DNA of 64,000 nt from Letharia columbiana (lineage: Eukaryota; Ascomycota; Lecanoromycetes; Lecanorales; Parmeliaceae): assembly GCF_014066305.1 (NCBI RefSeq), contig NW_023501064.1, positions 345,001 to 409,000 of the forward strand. The letters are read 5' to 3'. Positions 9,351 to 22,804 of the stretch are shown here, piece after piece. Position 1 is the stretch's first letter. Every line of letters starts with the position of its first letter. The notes below the pieces were generated by a model, which saw only the letters and a program-made list of their open reading frames with translations, was not told where the DNA came from and searched no databases. Made by a program: the position numbers and the translations under genes.

Positions 9351-10362
9351 CTAGCGGCGCTTGTCATACCACATTCCATCATCAGGCGCCATTGCCAATA
9401 TTGACGAACGTGCCCCTCGTTTTGGATTGAGTGGCGCGCCAGTCCGAACCGTGTTGATCTTGACGGCCAAGTATGCTCCTTTGACCGCTTCTCGAAACCA
9501 TGGTACCTCCAATTCTGGTACGTTCTGTCTGATGAGTTCGATCAACGACGAGGCGTCTGGTGCACCGTCTATCAGGCCGACCATTCCAACTCGCGGAATA
9601 CCTAAAACGGTCTTCAATTGGGCTTCGGTTCCTTCTGGGAGTGATATAATCCTTGTTGATGGTGATGAAGGCACAGCGAGAGATGCGGCTTTGGTAAGAA
9701 GCGGCAAATGTGAATAGAGAACAGGTGGCTGGCCAGAGCGAGGAACAAAGACTGCGGCCAATGGCTTGATGTTGGCAGGGTTGAGACAAGGTCGTGCAGA
9801 AGTCTCCATTGCCACTACTGTACCTGGGATCTCATCTTTATCGGTGCTTGGACTAACTTTTTGAGCCAAACGTTCCAAATATCTGGTGGTCGTGTTGAAG
9901 CCAACAGTCAAGTGGTCATGGATCTCCGGTTGTGCAAGAGCACTCGTTCTTGCAAGTCGCCCTTTGGAAAAGGCCGCCTGTCGGTCTTTGACGATTGGAT
10001 CGTCTTCTCTCTTCCTCTTCTTCGCCCGCTTTCCTTTAGAAGAAGCAACGTTCCGCGACCTGTGTTCACCAATGGGACTGAGCAGGCTGCACGAAGGATG
10101 AAATCAGCCTTCGACCTTCGGAGACCAGGGTATCTACAATCGGAGGCAAGGTATGCTCCCTGTCGTGTTGTATGAGAATTGCAAAATCAAAGCAGAATTG
10201 GTCAAGACAGTCAGGCATTTTGCCCTTGTTGCGATTGGGAAAGACCTGCCTGCAGAGCATGTCCAGTATCTTTGTCTGGTCATCGGCAGATACGACTGGC
10301 CTGGAGAATTGGTCAATACGAATTGGTTGGGGCTCCTGAAGGTTGAACTCACCATTGCACAT
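9351..10362 (-). CDS. POP3: RNase P / RNase MRP subunit Pop3
   Basis: Two exons, 10362-10250 and 10086-9351, 282 aa. The intron 10087-10249 has a GC donor (AG|GCAGGT) and a CAG acceptor. Only this splice gives DMLCSLLSPIGEHR, the conserved Pop3 start region. A lysine/arginine-rich patch follows (KGKRAKKRKRED), then HDHLTVGFNTTTRYLE, the L7Ae-like domain typical of Pop3. A central IPRVGMVGLIDGAPD and a basic C-terminus complete it. Pop3 binds the RNA of nuclear RNase P (tRNA 5' maturation) and RNase MRP (rRNA processing). The N-terminal start at 10362 is the first ATG in frame; an upstream exon cannot be excluded. Confidence 0.8.
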
Positions 10363-11269
10363 GTGTGTATGGCGTATCTAGGCTGGAGATTGTCTTGGAC
10401 TTTCTAGATGCTGCTGATAGATTTTTGCCCTCCATGACATCTACTTGCTCTGGGTTCAAGCTCGCAGCTCTGCCACCCTAATCCTCCAACATGTATTTTA
10501 CAGTAGCACGTCAAGCTAATGGAATGTTTGATTGGGTGTTTTTGGGCAGGGTGTGTTTCTCGGAGGCTTTATTCATTATTACCTTACGTTCGATTCCTGA
10601 TGGCGCTGATCCCATGGTGGAGTTGTTTTTAGTTTTCTGAGTGGTGAGAGAATTCTGATCGAGATGTTGTTGCGGCCACATACTCTAGCCTAAAGAGTCG
10701 CCCACCATGACCTCATACACTACTCTAGGTCAAAGCCCAATTGTGCACCGTAAGAATGCGAATCATCAATTAATTAAACCAATAGAAGTGTTTGCTTTGA
10801 TTCAACACTACTGCGGTCTGTAGAGACCAAAGCCTCCAAGCTCCCAAGCTCCCAAGCTCCCAAGCTACGAACTTTGAAGGGTCCGAGGGGTCTTAGTTCC
10901 GTAACTTGTACCTTAGAAATTTTCGCGGGTTCGTAACCAATGAGCGCATCGCGGGGTAGAGTAGACTACTCATACTAGCGCGTTTTTCTGCCTAACTTAC
11001 CCTTAATCCTGGTTGATGATCATCAATCAATTGTCACTTTCCGAAGAGACACATACATAGAGTACCCGACACACCCTCGTCAGCTTCAAACAACAACAAC
11101 AGCTTCACCACTCTACACAATCCAAAAATCATAGAGCTCATCCTGACTCATCCTTTGCACTCTCCAGCTTCATCACTAGTCTTCTCATCTACTTCACTCA
11201 CTTCATCCACTCAGCCTCAGCTTCTTGGCCACAATCAATCGGCCCAGAACGCTTGGCAAGCACAATGTC
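10363..11269. other. Divergent promoter region between POP3 and the giant ubiquitin protease
   Basis: No gene seen. It contains an imperfect 8-bp tandem repeat (10831-10866) and, near 11083, a CAACAACAACAG stretch typical of fungal 5' UTRs. Both flanking genes read outward from it. Confidence 0.5.
10831..10866. repeat. Short tandem repeat, 8-bp unit CTCCCAAG
   Basis: The unit is repeated about four times (CCAAGCTCCCAAGCTCCCAA and onward) in the gap upstream of the ubiquitin protease gene. Likely replication slippage. Confidence 0.8.
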
Positions 11270-14200
11270 ATGGACTCAGTTCTAACACGCTCGGCCTTTA
11301 CGCCTACTCGTGCAAAGTCCGCTGGGGCCAGAGAGCCTATGGAAGACACCGACGCTTCCGGCACAAGGAAACGCCCTCGCTTGGACAGTGGAGACCGATT
11401 TTACAGAAGCATGTCTGCCGACAGACTGGGAGCTACCCCGACCGACCCTGAGCTTGCTAAAGATCCAACAACACCTCCACGCGCCCACATCTCATCCCAT
11501 CCCTCAGAAACAGCTGGTGGGCTCCCATCTATGAGCCTTACACCCAGCAAAGAAGTGACCATCAACGTCCGAGAACCCAGCACGATCACCTCTCCAACAC
11601 AGACATCCGCCCAAATCGGTGGCACACCTTCGTTGCGGGGTGGAGGCGGAGGTGACCATGTCCCGTCTAGCTCTAATGACCCGTCCAGCAAATTGGACTC
11701 TTCGCCATCCAATGTCATCTCCGTGACCTCCTCTCCTCCGCGCAGCCCCGAGATTGAAGTCGCCGAGATCGAAGATATGAATGATGAATCAGGAGAGACA
11801 AGATGGAAACCTTTGATAAGCGCCACAAGTCTCATGGATGCGAAGGACATCCAACAGAGTGTATTAGAAGACTTTCCGTATCTAGGTGAGAGGAGCAGGA
11901 ACCTGCGGAAAACTGTAGCTGTGCTCGCCCAGACCTTTGAGAAGGGTGAGTGGTTCCGTTGCTTGTAGGGAATGTGCCAGCTGACTCCTCTAAAGGTGAC
12001 CTCGATGATGGTGAATACTTTCGCCGTCTATCCATCTGGATCGAAATGTATCTTGAAACAACAGAGCCACACACCTCTCAGTGGTGGGAGATGTACCATG
12101 AACAGCGTGCCTTCTGGGAAGAGTTTCCTTCCTTGGTGGACGGCCTCTTGAAACGAAGGTAGTGCTTGCCCTTTTATGTAATACATGACTATACTGATTG
12201 TAATCGATTTCAGCAACAAGATTGGGAATGTCAAGTTGGCGCAATCGAGTATTGGCGATACGACGAGCAGCATCGACCCTCTGCAGGATTTCTTCGTTGC
12301 GTACACAGCATTGGCTATGCGAATGGCCCGAATCGATAACCAGACGCTGGCTGGACACTTGGAAGATCCTGGGAATCCTCCAGATCTGATCTGCAATCGC
12401 TATCTTATCTTTTTGAACCAACTCCAAAGCCATACGTCTCCATTCTGGAAGTCCGTCGTCGATACATCGAGGTACGACGTCAAAGTCCCAGTGACCGCAA
12501 TAGTCAGCAGATTCATACAACCACCAGCAAGTGGTATCAGATGTATGACCGAAATCTGTAGAGAACTCTTCGAGCGTTCCCAAAAATGTCCCGTTATAAC
12601 TCAAAGTATTTGGGTCCACTTAAACATCGCCAATAAGGTGATGAATCATTACCGAGTTTTGCAAAGCAGCAGTGCGGCGACCGAGGAGGCGTGGCTCCCC
12701 TCGTTAAGGGATCTGCCTTATCAAATGTATCAGTTCTTCGCGGTCATTGACAATCAGTTCCAGACCTTGATCAGCAAGCAGGTCTCGGCCTTGTCCATCG
12801 AAACTAGTCAAGGCCTTGTCAATGGGATGTCAACGCTTCTTCAGAATATAGCGTGCTCAGACGAGCAGCTGACCCGCAAGTATATACACGAAGAACTTGC
12901 TCTTACTCAAGATTTCGACAGGGATGATGGGGCTCTTCTTGTCGAGTTAGCTTGGAAATTTGGGTTGTTGAAGAAGTGCATTCTTGAAGGCCGGATGGAA
13001 ATCAGAGTCCAGGGTGTCGATACAATGCAGCTGGAGTTGGTGCAAGTGTATCAAAAATACGTCCAAAATCGCGAAGGCGGTAAAGACCATCCGACAGCCC
13101 AGTATCTTTCCGACTTCATGCTCGATAACAAGCTTGTGGATTATTTCGTTGGTGTTGAATCCCACCCACAGCTAATCAACAGATGTGCCAATATTGTGGG
13201 TTTTCTTGTTGTCACAGGCAGATATACCGAAGTTCAGTCGGATGTCATTTGGAAAGGAGTCGTCACAAGTCCAGATTCACGATTCATCGATGCATTACTA
13301 ATTATGCTAAACGGTATCTTCAACATCGCCGGCTACCCGATACTACTTTACCTGACAGCGAAACTCAACGAAATTCCAATTCATGCTTTTGATGCCAGCA
13401 TGAACAATTATGGCAGAACGCTGCTTGACCATCTTCGAAGAACGTGGAGCCTGAGCCAAAGCGAGAACCCTGTTTTCCCCCAGAGGATGGATATGGCACC
13501 GTTCCACTTATGCATTCGGCTCATCCGCCAATCTTTAGCCGAGAGCTCTTTGGAGCACTCGAGAAAGCGAGAGATTCACAATTTCGCAAGAAACGAACTT
13601 GCAAGCTTGCTCGAGTTTGGACCTAGTGATTCGGACAGAAAAGCCATCTACAAGGAATGCATCAAAGACATTTCAGATCGGACCGAATATGCGACAGGCA
13701 GTATTTCCGCCATGTCTGCTCTGATTAACCAGAACCCAGAAGGGGAAATAATAATGTTAACTAAAGGGTCGAATGTGACATCTCTGATGATCGAAGAGTT
13801 CGCGCATATGATAGACATCGAACGATCTTCAAACGGTCACTCTCAGATGCTTGAAGAGCGCTTGGACATCCGTTGCAACCTTATCCAACACATCATAGTT
13901 TCAGCCCCAGACACTATCACCACCAGCGCTGGCGGTAAACTATGGGACTTTGCAGTAGGGTCTCGGGCGCCTCATGACCGGGCCCGCTCATATGGCTGGA
14001 TGTGCTTCCTCAAAGCATTACGACGATGCAAGGCCACCGAGAATCCCTTTGTTGACCAACTGATCAAAGAGTATCTTCCCCGACTACAACCCCGGTACTA
14101 CAACAGTGGTTGCCTGCAATTCGTCCAAGAGGTTGTCCATTACCAATCATGTATGGCAACATCCCGACTCGATAAGGACGCTAATGGAGGGCCGACTGCA

Positions 14201-17200
14201 ACAGATCTACTTTGGCAATTGTCACTGACAGCGCCTCCGGGTAGCATAGAACATAAATCCATCAGCTTGCTTGTTGCATTGTGTCTTGATTCGCCAGACG
14301 TTCAACGCAGAACACAGGCTGCGACTGACGCCATACACATCGAGATAATTCAACGTTGTATCCGACAATTGAGCTCCGCGGCCTCCAAGTTACGATCTTA
14401 CAGCGACGGGACATCCAGTGGGGAAGATGAACCAATGGTAATTGTTGCCTCCGAAGATGAGGTCCAGGCGCAAAAGTTGTGCTTCTCCAGATCTCTCATG
14501 ATACTAAAGGAGTTCATTCACGGCGTTCGGTCACGTCCCCAATACAGCCCCCAGCCACAGAGTCAGCCTCAGCTGCCTCAAGAATCCCGCGGGCTCAAAG
14601 GCGACCCTATCAGTATCCGTTACCAATCGTTTAGTGGTGGTGCAGGTACTGACATTCGAACGCTGGAAGTTGGGGACCTTGAGACCATACAAGACTTGTC
14701 CAGTCGCTTGATCTCATTGACAAGCTTTCCCAATTTTAGTGCAATTGCAGGGGGTCAAGTCTTGAATTTGAAGAGTATCGCTAACCAGACGCTCCGAAGT
14801 CTGAAGTTCGATCAGAAGGGTCTTCTCATTGTCAGGAGAGTTGCAGATGCTGAGTCCGTGCCACCTCTTTCTCAAGCATCCGGTTTGCGGCCGGTCGAGC
14901 TAGAAATACTGGCTCATTTCTCCGAATTGTATCAGCTGTTGGGTATGGAGGACAAGCTTGCCAAAGAAGTGGGTCCTGGAAACCAGTCTCGCAACCTTTT
15001 CGACTACTGATGGTGTGTAGGTCCATGAGTTTTTGGTTGCGTTTCCGCCTCACAGCAGTATTACGGCATTGATTCTTTCCCAAGACACGACGCTGGAAGC
15101 TGTCTTTCCTCCGACCGCGCCCTTCAAAATTCTCTACTCGGTCTACGCGCTCAGGACTTGCCTGGTACAGCAGACGCAGAATGTACGCAAGCATCCTAGA
15201 TGTTCTTTTTTTTTGTTTTTTAAATGGTATCTTCTAACACTGGTTAGGGTCCTGCGAACGTTGATTTCATACATCATGGCATTCAGTTATTGAGTGCAAC
15301 CATGTCGACACTGAACCTCAACCTTGGGTCGCATGGCGCCGAAGTCGATATCGTCGTGGCATTAGGCCTCGTAGACTGTCTACATATGTTCCTCAAAGGT
15401 TTGCGCCCGTCTTTTCCCTGTTACATCATTTACTGACCTAAGCCTTTATCCAGAGCCTATGCCTGCCGAAGTCGGCTTGTCGGTGTTCCCCAATCCACTG
15501 GCGCTCCTGAAGCGTCTGCTGTCCATGATCTCAGAGGCTCTTACCGTATTGAACAGCTCCGAGGCCGATTTCCTGGCTATCAACTCCTTTGCGGCCCTTT
15601 TAAAAGCATCTCTCTGCTCCGATACTTTCTGGAAACACCTCAAGGACGCGGATGTGTGCTCCGAGCTCTTGCAACGACTTTTGCTCGACGAACCAAAGTG
15701 GCAGACACGTGTCAGAGTGGCTGAGTGGGTAAAAAGTATATGTCGATCTCAATCTGCGTAAGTGCTGGACAGTCATTCAACAAGGCTCACTTGAGAGATC
15801 TGCTAATTCAATGGGCAGATCCCAAACAGCAACAGCGGAAAACTTCAACTCTTACCTCTGGGAGAACATAGCGAAGGTTATTCCTCATTGCCTTCAATAT
15901 AGAAACACAGCCTCGCAACAGTTCTTTGAAGTTGCGACGCTCCTCTTCAGATCGACTGGTGACGCATATTATGGGACGCTCGATGTATCGAGTTACGTTC
16001 ATGGTTGGAGCGGACTACTTTTGAAACATGAACACGAAGAGGTTGGTAGGAGTGCTCTAGATTGACTTTTAATCACTAATGATGAACAGTTCGTGGGTCG
16101 CGACCAGATAGACTGGATTGTCCTTGGACTTTCTTCTCTGCTGAACTGGTCTTTCCAGGTCCTTAAGTCGCTGGGCAAGCCTTTGGAAGCGCCGTAGGTC
16201 TCCTGGCTCTAAGCTTATGAGTTCCTCTAACTCCTATAGTGACGGCCTTGCGGAAAAGCTCTTCCGAGCTCACCTCTTTCCTGAGATACCAAGTTCCATC
16301 AATGGCGCTCTGACCCAGACTCGAATGCCGAATCTCTTTACGAGAACGCGTGAGGAAATTTACTCCATCATCTTGGCGTTGAGCAATGACATGGGTGGTT
16401 ATCAAAAATTGCTGATGCTTGTCAGAGATTTGCTCTCCCAAGGTGAGGAATCCCAGGCATGGTCATGGGGTCTCGCTCAAATCTCAGAAGAATGTCACTA
16501 TGAGCCGAACCTCAACTTCGATCGAACAAAATGCATCCGAGCTCCAGCAGGATATCCTGGCCTAAGGAATCTATCCAATACCTGCTATATGAACTCTTTG
16601 TTCACTCAGCTCTTCATGAACGTCAAATTCCGAGGATTCATGCTCAACACCAATGTTGCAGATGGATCCTCATCCCAGAGACTGCTCCACGAAACCCAAC
16701 AGCTGTTTGCTTTTATGCAAGAGTCGATGCTGAAATTTGTGGATCCCTCGGGCATCGCGGAATCCCTAATCACGTATGACAATACCGCCATCGATGTCTC
16801 AATACAAATGGATGTTGATGAGTTCTACAACTTGCTCTTTGACAGATGGGAGAGTCAGATCTTGTCCGGCGCCGACAAAAAGACATTTCGCGCTTTCTAT
16901 GGCGGCCAAATTGTGCAGCAAATCAAGTCTAAGGAGTGTTCACACATCTCTGAAAGATTGGAACCTTTTTCGGCGATTCAATGTGACATTCAGGGGAAGC
17001 TGACATTACTGGACAGTCTCAACGCCTATGTGGGTGGGGAGGTCATGGAAGGAGGTTGGTACACAATTCCAAATGATGTGTTCTGGATGAACTAACTGTT
17101 TCTTCAAGACAACAAATACTCCTGTACATCATGCGGCTGTTATGTTGATGCAGTTAAAAGGTTCGTACTTCCCAATGAGTGCTATCCCTTGCTATTTGCT

Positions 17201-19546
17201 AATGGCTATCAGGGCTTGCCTCAAGGATATCCCGAATAATCTCATATTCCACTTGAAGAGGTTCGACTACGATGTCATGACTGGTATGCGAAGTAAAATC
17301 AACGACATCTTCGAATTTCCAGAACAGATTGACATGGCTCCTTATCATGTCGATTATCTGAAAGATCCGGGGGAGTCAGCTTCGACCGATTTGTTCAACC
17401 TCGTCGGTGTGCTCGTTCATAGCGGTACCGCCGAATCCGGCCACTACTACTCGTACATTCAGGAGCGCCCGTTAGGCTCTGCAAGCGGCAAGACATGGGT
17501 CGAGTTCAATGACATCGATGTGGTACCTTTCGACAACTCACATATTCCGGATCAGTGCTTTGGAGGCTTCAACGAATCTTCCGGTTACTCGTCACGTTAT
17601 TTGAAGTCCTGGAATGCGTATATGTTGTTCTACGAGAGATGCGACCCCAAATCGCCACACGACGAAACTCATTCTCCCAAATCGTTTGGGGTCCCAGCCA
17701 AGAGTCCAATGCCGACTGAGATCGAAACCCCTGTCGCTTTCAATAACGGGGGTTGGCTTCGGACCTATTGCATGTTCGATCCGGCGCATGCAGCCTTCGT
17801 AAGACAACTTCTGGAGCAGCTTCGGATCGTGAACGAAGACAAGTGTACGGAAGACCATGGAATGGAGAAGGAAGCCATTCTGCTGTCGTTAGATCATCTC
17901 GACAGGGTACTATCGAGATCCAAAGATTGTCCCGATTTTGGGAAGATGCTTGCTTCGCTAACCAAAGTTATCGGTTCTTGCTCGACCTGCTGCAGAATCG
18001 CCCTAGACTGGGTGCTGCATCATGAGTCCGCTCTGCGTAACCTGCTGCTCCGCTGTCCTTCTCCGAAAGTCCGCAAGGACTTTGCTGGCATGATCCTTGT
18101 TGCACTCAAGCATCTTCGAAACAACGAGCCGCGGTGGTTTGGCTTTGACGAAGCAGACGAGATCGCGCGCGTAACATCAAGAAAGGATATGCACCCGGAT
18201 GGTGTCTTTCCAAGACTCGTTCGCCGTCTGAAAGACCTTTGGAACTTCATGCCTGTACACATACGCGCCTGGGATGACTACTTTGGTCTGTTGGCCGAAA
18301 TGGTCCTGTTCGGGGTACATGAGTGTCACGTTCTTCTAAACCAAGGATTTCTTTCAGGCTGTCTGGAAATTCTGCTTGTTGACAACCCCAAAGTTCCACG
18401 ACTCCGCAACGAGCATCCTCACTACGGCCATTATTTCCGCCTTGTGGAGAAGGGCCGAAACTTCTCCTTGAACAAGCTCACCGAGCTGCTCGCCAACCTC
18501 CTGGACAAAGTGGAACTACGAGACGAAACCGTACGGGGAACCCGTGAGCGCAAGGTGAGGAAAGACGGAATGCCGTTGACTTTTATTGAGGATCAATACA
18601 TGCGTTTCGGATGCGACCTTTCACGCTCGAAGGATACTTGTGTATTTTTGACCAAGATCCTCGAAGCGGGCAGCAATCCGCCAGCTACGAAGAGAATAAT
18701 CCGAGCGATGGTCCTTGCAGAGCCGGACTTTGGCACGCTCACACTGGTTCAGAATACGATCATCAGTGGCATCAACATCGATCCGGCAACTTTGGCTGCG
18801 CCTTTTCTGCGCGCCGCAATCGTCTTTTGTGAATCTTGTCCAGCGGAAATCAATGCCCGGCATGTCATCAACTACATTGCTGGAGAGGTCGACACAATTG
18901 GGGTGTTTGGAGGGCGGGAGCATCTCGACTTTTTTACCCAGGCACGCCGAATACAAAGCCTAAGCCTTGAGAGATCGCCAGACTTCTTCAATCGCTGCGT
19001 CCTGAAGACAGTGCCGCAATGGGCGCCTCCATTAGTGATGTACTTTGAGGAGCCTGTGCGAAATAGCACAATCGACCTCCTTAAGACGCTTGTATTTGGC
19101 CATGACATCAAGGCCATGGATGACGAGGAGTATGCTGAACTTATCGAAAGGGTTGGGAGAGATCTTCAAGTAGCTTGTACGAGGCGCTGCCACTTATTGG
19201 TGCAGGCGCAGAAGACCCAGGACGCCAAGAGCGTGGAACAGGTCATCACTGTTATCAGACACTGTCTTCAGATGTACTACGGACCGGAACATGATCAAAG
19301 GCCTATTGTTGAAGCCGAAAGTAAGTCTACTTGAACGATCCATGTTCCTTCCTCTTTACTGACGGCTATGAAGATATCGTAGCCAGCCTAGAGGCTTTGA
19401 CGGTTTCTGATGTGGATGAAGCGGCTTCAGGTAATATCTTGCTGATGGATCATCATTTTTAATTATTCTGACCTGTTCTAGAAACTTGGAACAATGCATC
19501 CGACGACATACCTACAGACTCAGATTCGGAGTTCCCCTCTCCGTAG
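11270..19546 (+). CDS. Giant ubiquitin carboxyl-terminal hydrolase (USP9X/USP34-like)
   Basis: Thirteen exons with consistent phases: 11270-11945, 11996-12158, 12214-14968, 15021-15182, 15248-15398, 15454-15757, 15819-16041, 16090-16193, 16240-17054, 17109-17160, 17213-19320, 19374-19430 and 19482-19546. The protein is 2544 aa. The first 230 residues are disordered with a basic KRPRLD motif, then about 1300 residues of helical scaffold. The USP domain begins around residue 1615 with GLRNLSNTCYMNS (Cys1628), then a zinc CxxC pair (YSCTSCGC). ESGHYYSYI carries His1879, followed by WVEFNDIDV. About 570 more scaffold residues follow and an acidic end SDSEFPSP. It removes ubiquitin from protein substrates. 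The Gly usual before the Asn/Ala-Thr-Cys is Ser here, with the catalytic pair intact. The start is the first in-frame ATG. Confidence 0.9.
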
Positions 19547-21308
19547 ATGATCCAGCATTACAAGGAAGCCAATTCAATCCGCAACACCTAAACATGACGG
19601 AGTACAAAACGAGTAATTTGCAATCCTGGCGCAGAGTAAAGATTGGGGATCCACGTGATAGCATGGAAACGAAGCGATGCATTGAACGGCGCACATGGAC
19701 CAGGACAACGATAGACTACTTGGTGAGGAGTTCATTCTTGCAGGATCTTGGCGATAAAAGCCTTGCGCATGTGGAGGACGATGAGCTGGCAAGCTCCAGG
19801 CGTGTACTCAGGAAGGGTGCCGATGATTATTGCGAGGCGTTCGGCGTCACAGCTTCATTTTCCGCACGAACGATCAATTGGCGGCCTAAGGAGGACAGGC
19901 CCTGAATGTGAAATAGAGATGTCTTCAATGCATTACCTTCCTCTCCAAGTCCGAGGTGTCCGTTTGATAAAATGTAAGGCCAAGTCCTCAAAACCCTTCT
20001 AATTGAGGCATCTAGGATAATATTATGTCTCTAGTGGCTTGCTAGCCCTTTTGCCCATCCCTGACTTTGGTTCCTCATGCAGAGCGCCTTTAAGAATTTG
20101 CTTGGTTTCGATTCTTAGGATGCACACCGTTCGTCGTTCATTGTCTCTTTGCTTTGTTTGCGTTGTCGCCTTCCGCTGCCTCCAAAGATCTCTTTTCCCG
20201 CCCCCCCCCCTCTCACAAGCTACAGCTCCCTTGTCGAGCAAGTCGACTGCATGATTCAAGACACGCCGTCGCTGAGAGTCTTTGCGCCTGCTACGCAGTA
20301 TGGATCGAATGAATGGTGTGATGGGTCGGTCCTACGAGTAGGACGGTGGGTGCCTACCGGTTCAAGCGGTAGGCGCGGCGAGCAGTCGGAGGTATTGGAC
20401 GGATCAGCGGTGGGAGCTACGGGGCGGGTGACTCTGCCATGTGTTACGGTGATGGGGCGGCGTCTGAGAATACGGACGCGGGCTGTGGTTCGGTCGGGGT
20501 ATAACATTCGAAGTCATGTTGGAGCTTTGGCGGGGTTCGTTGCGTGTGATATGCGTGGTGTAGATGCTTTGCGGTCTGATATCGTGGGATTTCGATACTA
20601 ACACGGATACGAAACGGGTCGAAGGAGTGAGTGACTCGACGCATGTGACTTGCCGAAGGCTGATGGACTGAGAGCCAAGAGTCGCGAGTTCATCAAGTGT
20701 TCTGTTCACGCAGGACCAAGATGGCAGGGTTCATAACTATCGATGGAGCTTTTGTGGATAGTGCCTCGCCTCGGGAAGACACCGTGTTAGACATAATCTC
20801 GGGAGATTGGATTCGCAACAAGAGCGTGGTGAGATTGAAGAGGCCCCGTAAACGGGATAGTTCGAAAGACCTCTACCGTGGGAATTGATGACAGCGGCCC
20901 AGGAACAAGATACTTGAAATGAGATAATACGGACACCTGGAAAATTTCCTTGAACCCACACATCCGAATGACCATATAGCAGTAGTACCAATTGTCATAG
21001 ATCGAAAAGGACGCATTTGATAGAAGGGGCAAATTTTAGTGTCGTAGAGTACGCTGCAAACGAATATGACCTCAACTGCAGATCTAGCATCAGATAAGCA
21101 AAGAGATCTAGAGGGGAATCTTTTGTTGCTCTAGAGTAAAGGAGAAAGCCCTAAGAATGGCGCATCCTCATCACCTGTAGCCTGGAAAACACGAGACAGT
21201 AGGATATGGAGAGAAGGTTCTGGACACGGCTTTCTAGATGTGAGCTAATGACATTCATCGCTATGAGAATGCCTGAGGACAGAGCTGTCCACGTCTTATG
21301 CGAGGGCT
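19547..21308. other. Gene-poor 1.8-kb stretch
   Basis: No supported gene. The right end is the 3' flank of the TFIIE-alpha gene. It holds a run of ten C at about 20200-20212, two adjacent hairpins (20329-20374), and open frames of 63-150 codons without recognisable domains, the longest being plus-strand 20149-20601. An unrecognised small gene is possible. Confidence 0.4.
20329..20374. repeat. Two adjacent perfect hairpins
   Basis: The first has 7-bp arms and a 2-nt loop (GTCCTAC GA GTAGGAC, 20329-20344). The second has 8-bp arms and a 7-nt loop (GCCTACCG GTTCAAG CGGTAGGC, 20352-20374). The arms of the two also share CCTAC/GTAGG. Role unknown; not a tRNA, since the acceptor and D arms are missing. 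Confidence 0.7.
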
Positions 21309-22804
21309 TCATAGTGCATCTTCAAAATTCGCTTCCTCATCTTCGTCGGAATCGTTGTCCACCTGCTCTTCTGCCTCAGATTTGACCGCGCTTGCCCCAT
21401 TCTTTCGATCCTCGAACTTAACCTTCTTAAGTACCGGACCATCTCCTTCCTCGATTGCTTGGCCAGAGCCTATAGGAGTAGAAGTATTGGTTGCAGGTGC
21501 GCTGCTTCCAGATTCGCTCCCTTTCCGCTTGACGCTTCCATTGGTCTGAGAAACTGGCGGCCCTTTCCAATTTTCGGACATGGAACTTGAAGGCGTGCCG
21601 TTTCGCGATGCTGACAAGACATCTTCAAAGTCGCCTTCATCCTCGTCTTCCGATGCTGCTTCTTGCTCTCGTGCTACTCTCTTCCTTTCTTGTTCTATGT
21701 CCTCTTCTCGCCTCATCTCCGCATAGTATGCCGCCATTTGCTCATCCTCGGTGCTAATTTTCTTTTCGTCTTCTTCCTCTTTCAGCAAAGCACGGCCATT
21801 TACCTGCTGTTCACCATCTTTCTTCCCAGCCACGGTGGTCTCTCCAGTGACAGTAGAAGTCGTATGCCAGACCGGTAAGATGTTCTGCGCTGCAATATTT
21901 GCTTTTCGCTGAGCTTCTGCAGCTTGTTCCGCGGTTGTTCTTTCGGAGCCTGTAGTCACAGAGACATCTAATTGCGCGGCAACGAGCTGGGGCATCATGC
22001 CTTTCACCGCAGCTGGAGGAGGCTCTGGAGCGTTGAAAGTCACTCTTTGCTGTCCTGGGTTCACAACTATATTTCTCTCCACAAGAACGGCGTGCGAGAA
22101 AGCAGTATCGAAGTCGTTACTCGGAATGTCCTCGGAATCAACTTGTTGCAGCATTTTGAGCAGACCAAAAAGCTGATCCATGAGCCTGCTCTGCTTCGCG
22201 TGTCCCGTCGAGTCGCCAGCATCGAGTTGCTCTTTTCTCTCGAGAAGACCGCCGCAACGATGACACTCAAACCCCTCTGGGACTGGTATATCCAGCACTT
22301 CAAGTTCTGTCCACTGAGCTTTACATCTCGGACAGTGAAAATCCTTTTTCTCCTCGCTCGGCTTGTACATGCTTTCAACTTTTTGAGTCAGTTGGAAAAT
22401 GCGATACTTGATGGCATCGATGGTTGCATGAAAGTCGACATAGTAGTAGTCTTTGTTTATCGGTCGTTGCTGACCCTCGCGAGTTTCCAGGCGCGAGTGA
22501 CTTGAAGGTCTCGTTAGCCGAGACCTCAGGAAAGTGCAGCACGAAGCAAGCAGCTGACGTACACTGATAGCAGACGGTCCTCCTTTAACTTTCCGCATAG
22601 CTTTCGCAGCTCTTTGCTCGGGATCTGCAACAGGTATGCAAGGTCCTCATTGGGCAATCTGTCAGGTCATTCAGCTCCAACCACCCAACGTTGCTGGGCT
22701 CGCACGAACGCCGAGTGGACCATCAACGCATCGATGACCAAAACGAAGGGCGTATCATAGAAAGCCCGTACCACGCTGCGTATGAGCGTCTTTGCGAGAT
22801 CCAT
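21309..22804 (-). CDS. TFA1: Transcription initiation factor TFIIE subunit alpha
   Basis: Three exons, 22804-22710, 22658-22563 and 22500-21309, 460 aa. Splicing gives MDLAKTLIRSVVRAFYDTPF and then LRKLCGKLKEDRLLS, the winged-helix domain of TFIIE-alpha. A zinc ribbon FHCPRCKAQW...FECHRCGG follows around residues 135-165. The C-terminal half is acidic and low complexity and ends DEDEEANFEDAL, like the acidic tail that contacts TFIIH. TFIIE-alpha recruits and stimulates TFIIH at RNA polymerase II promoters, in the nucleus. The gene is divergent from PUS1 across 463 bp. Symbol follows yeast. Confidence 0.9.

Noticed and set aside
20149..20601. 150-codon plus-strand ORF in the 19.5-21.3 kb gap
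   Set aside because: No domain, overlapping frames equally open, and the C run near its start favours chance composition.
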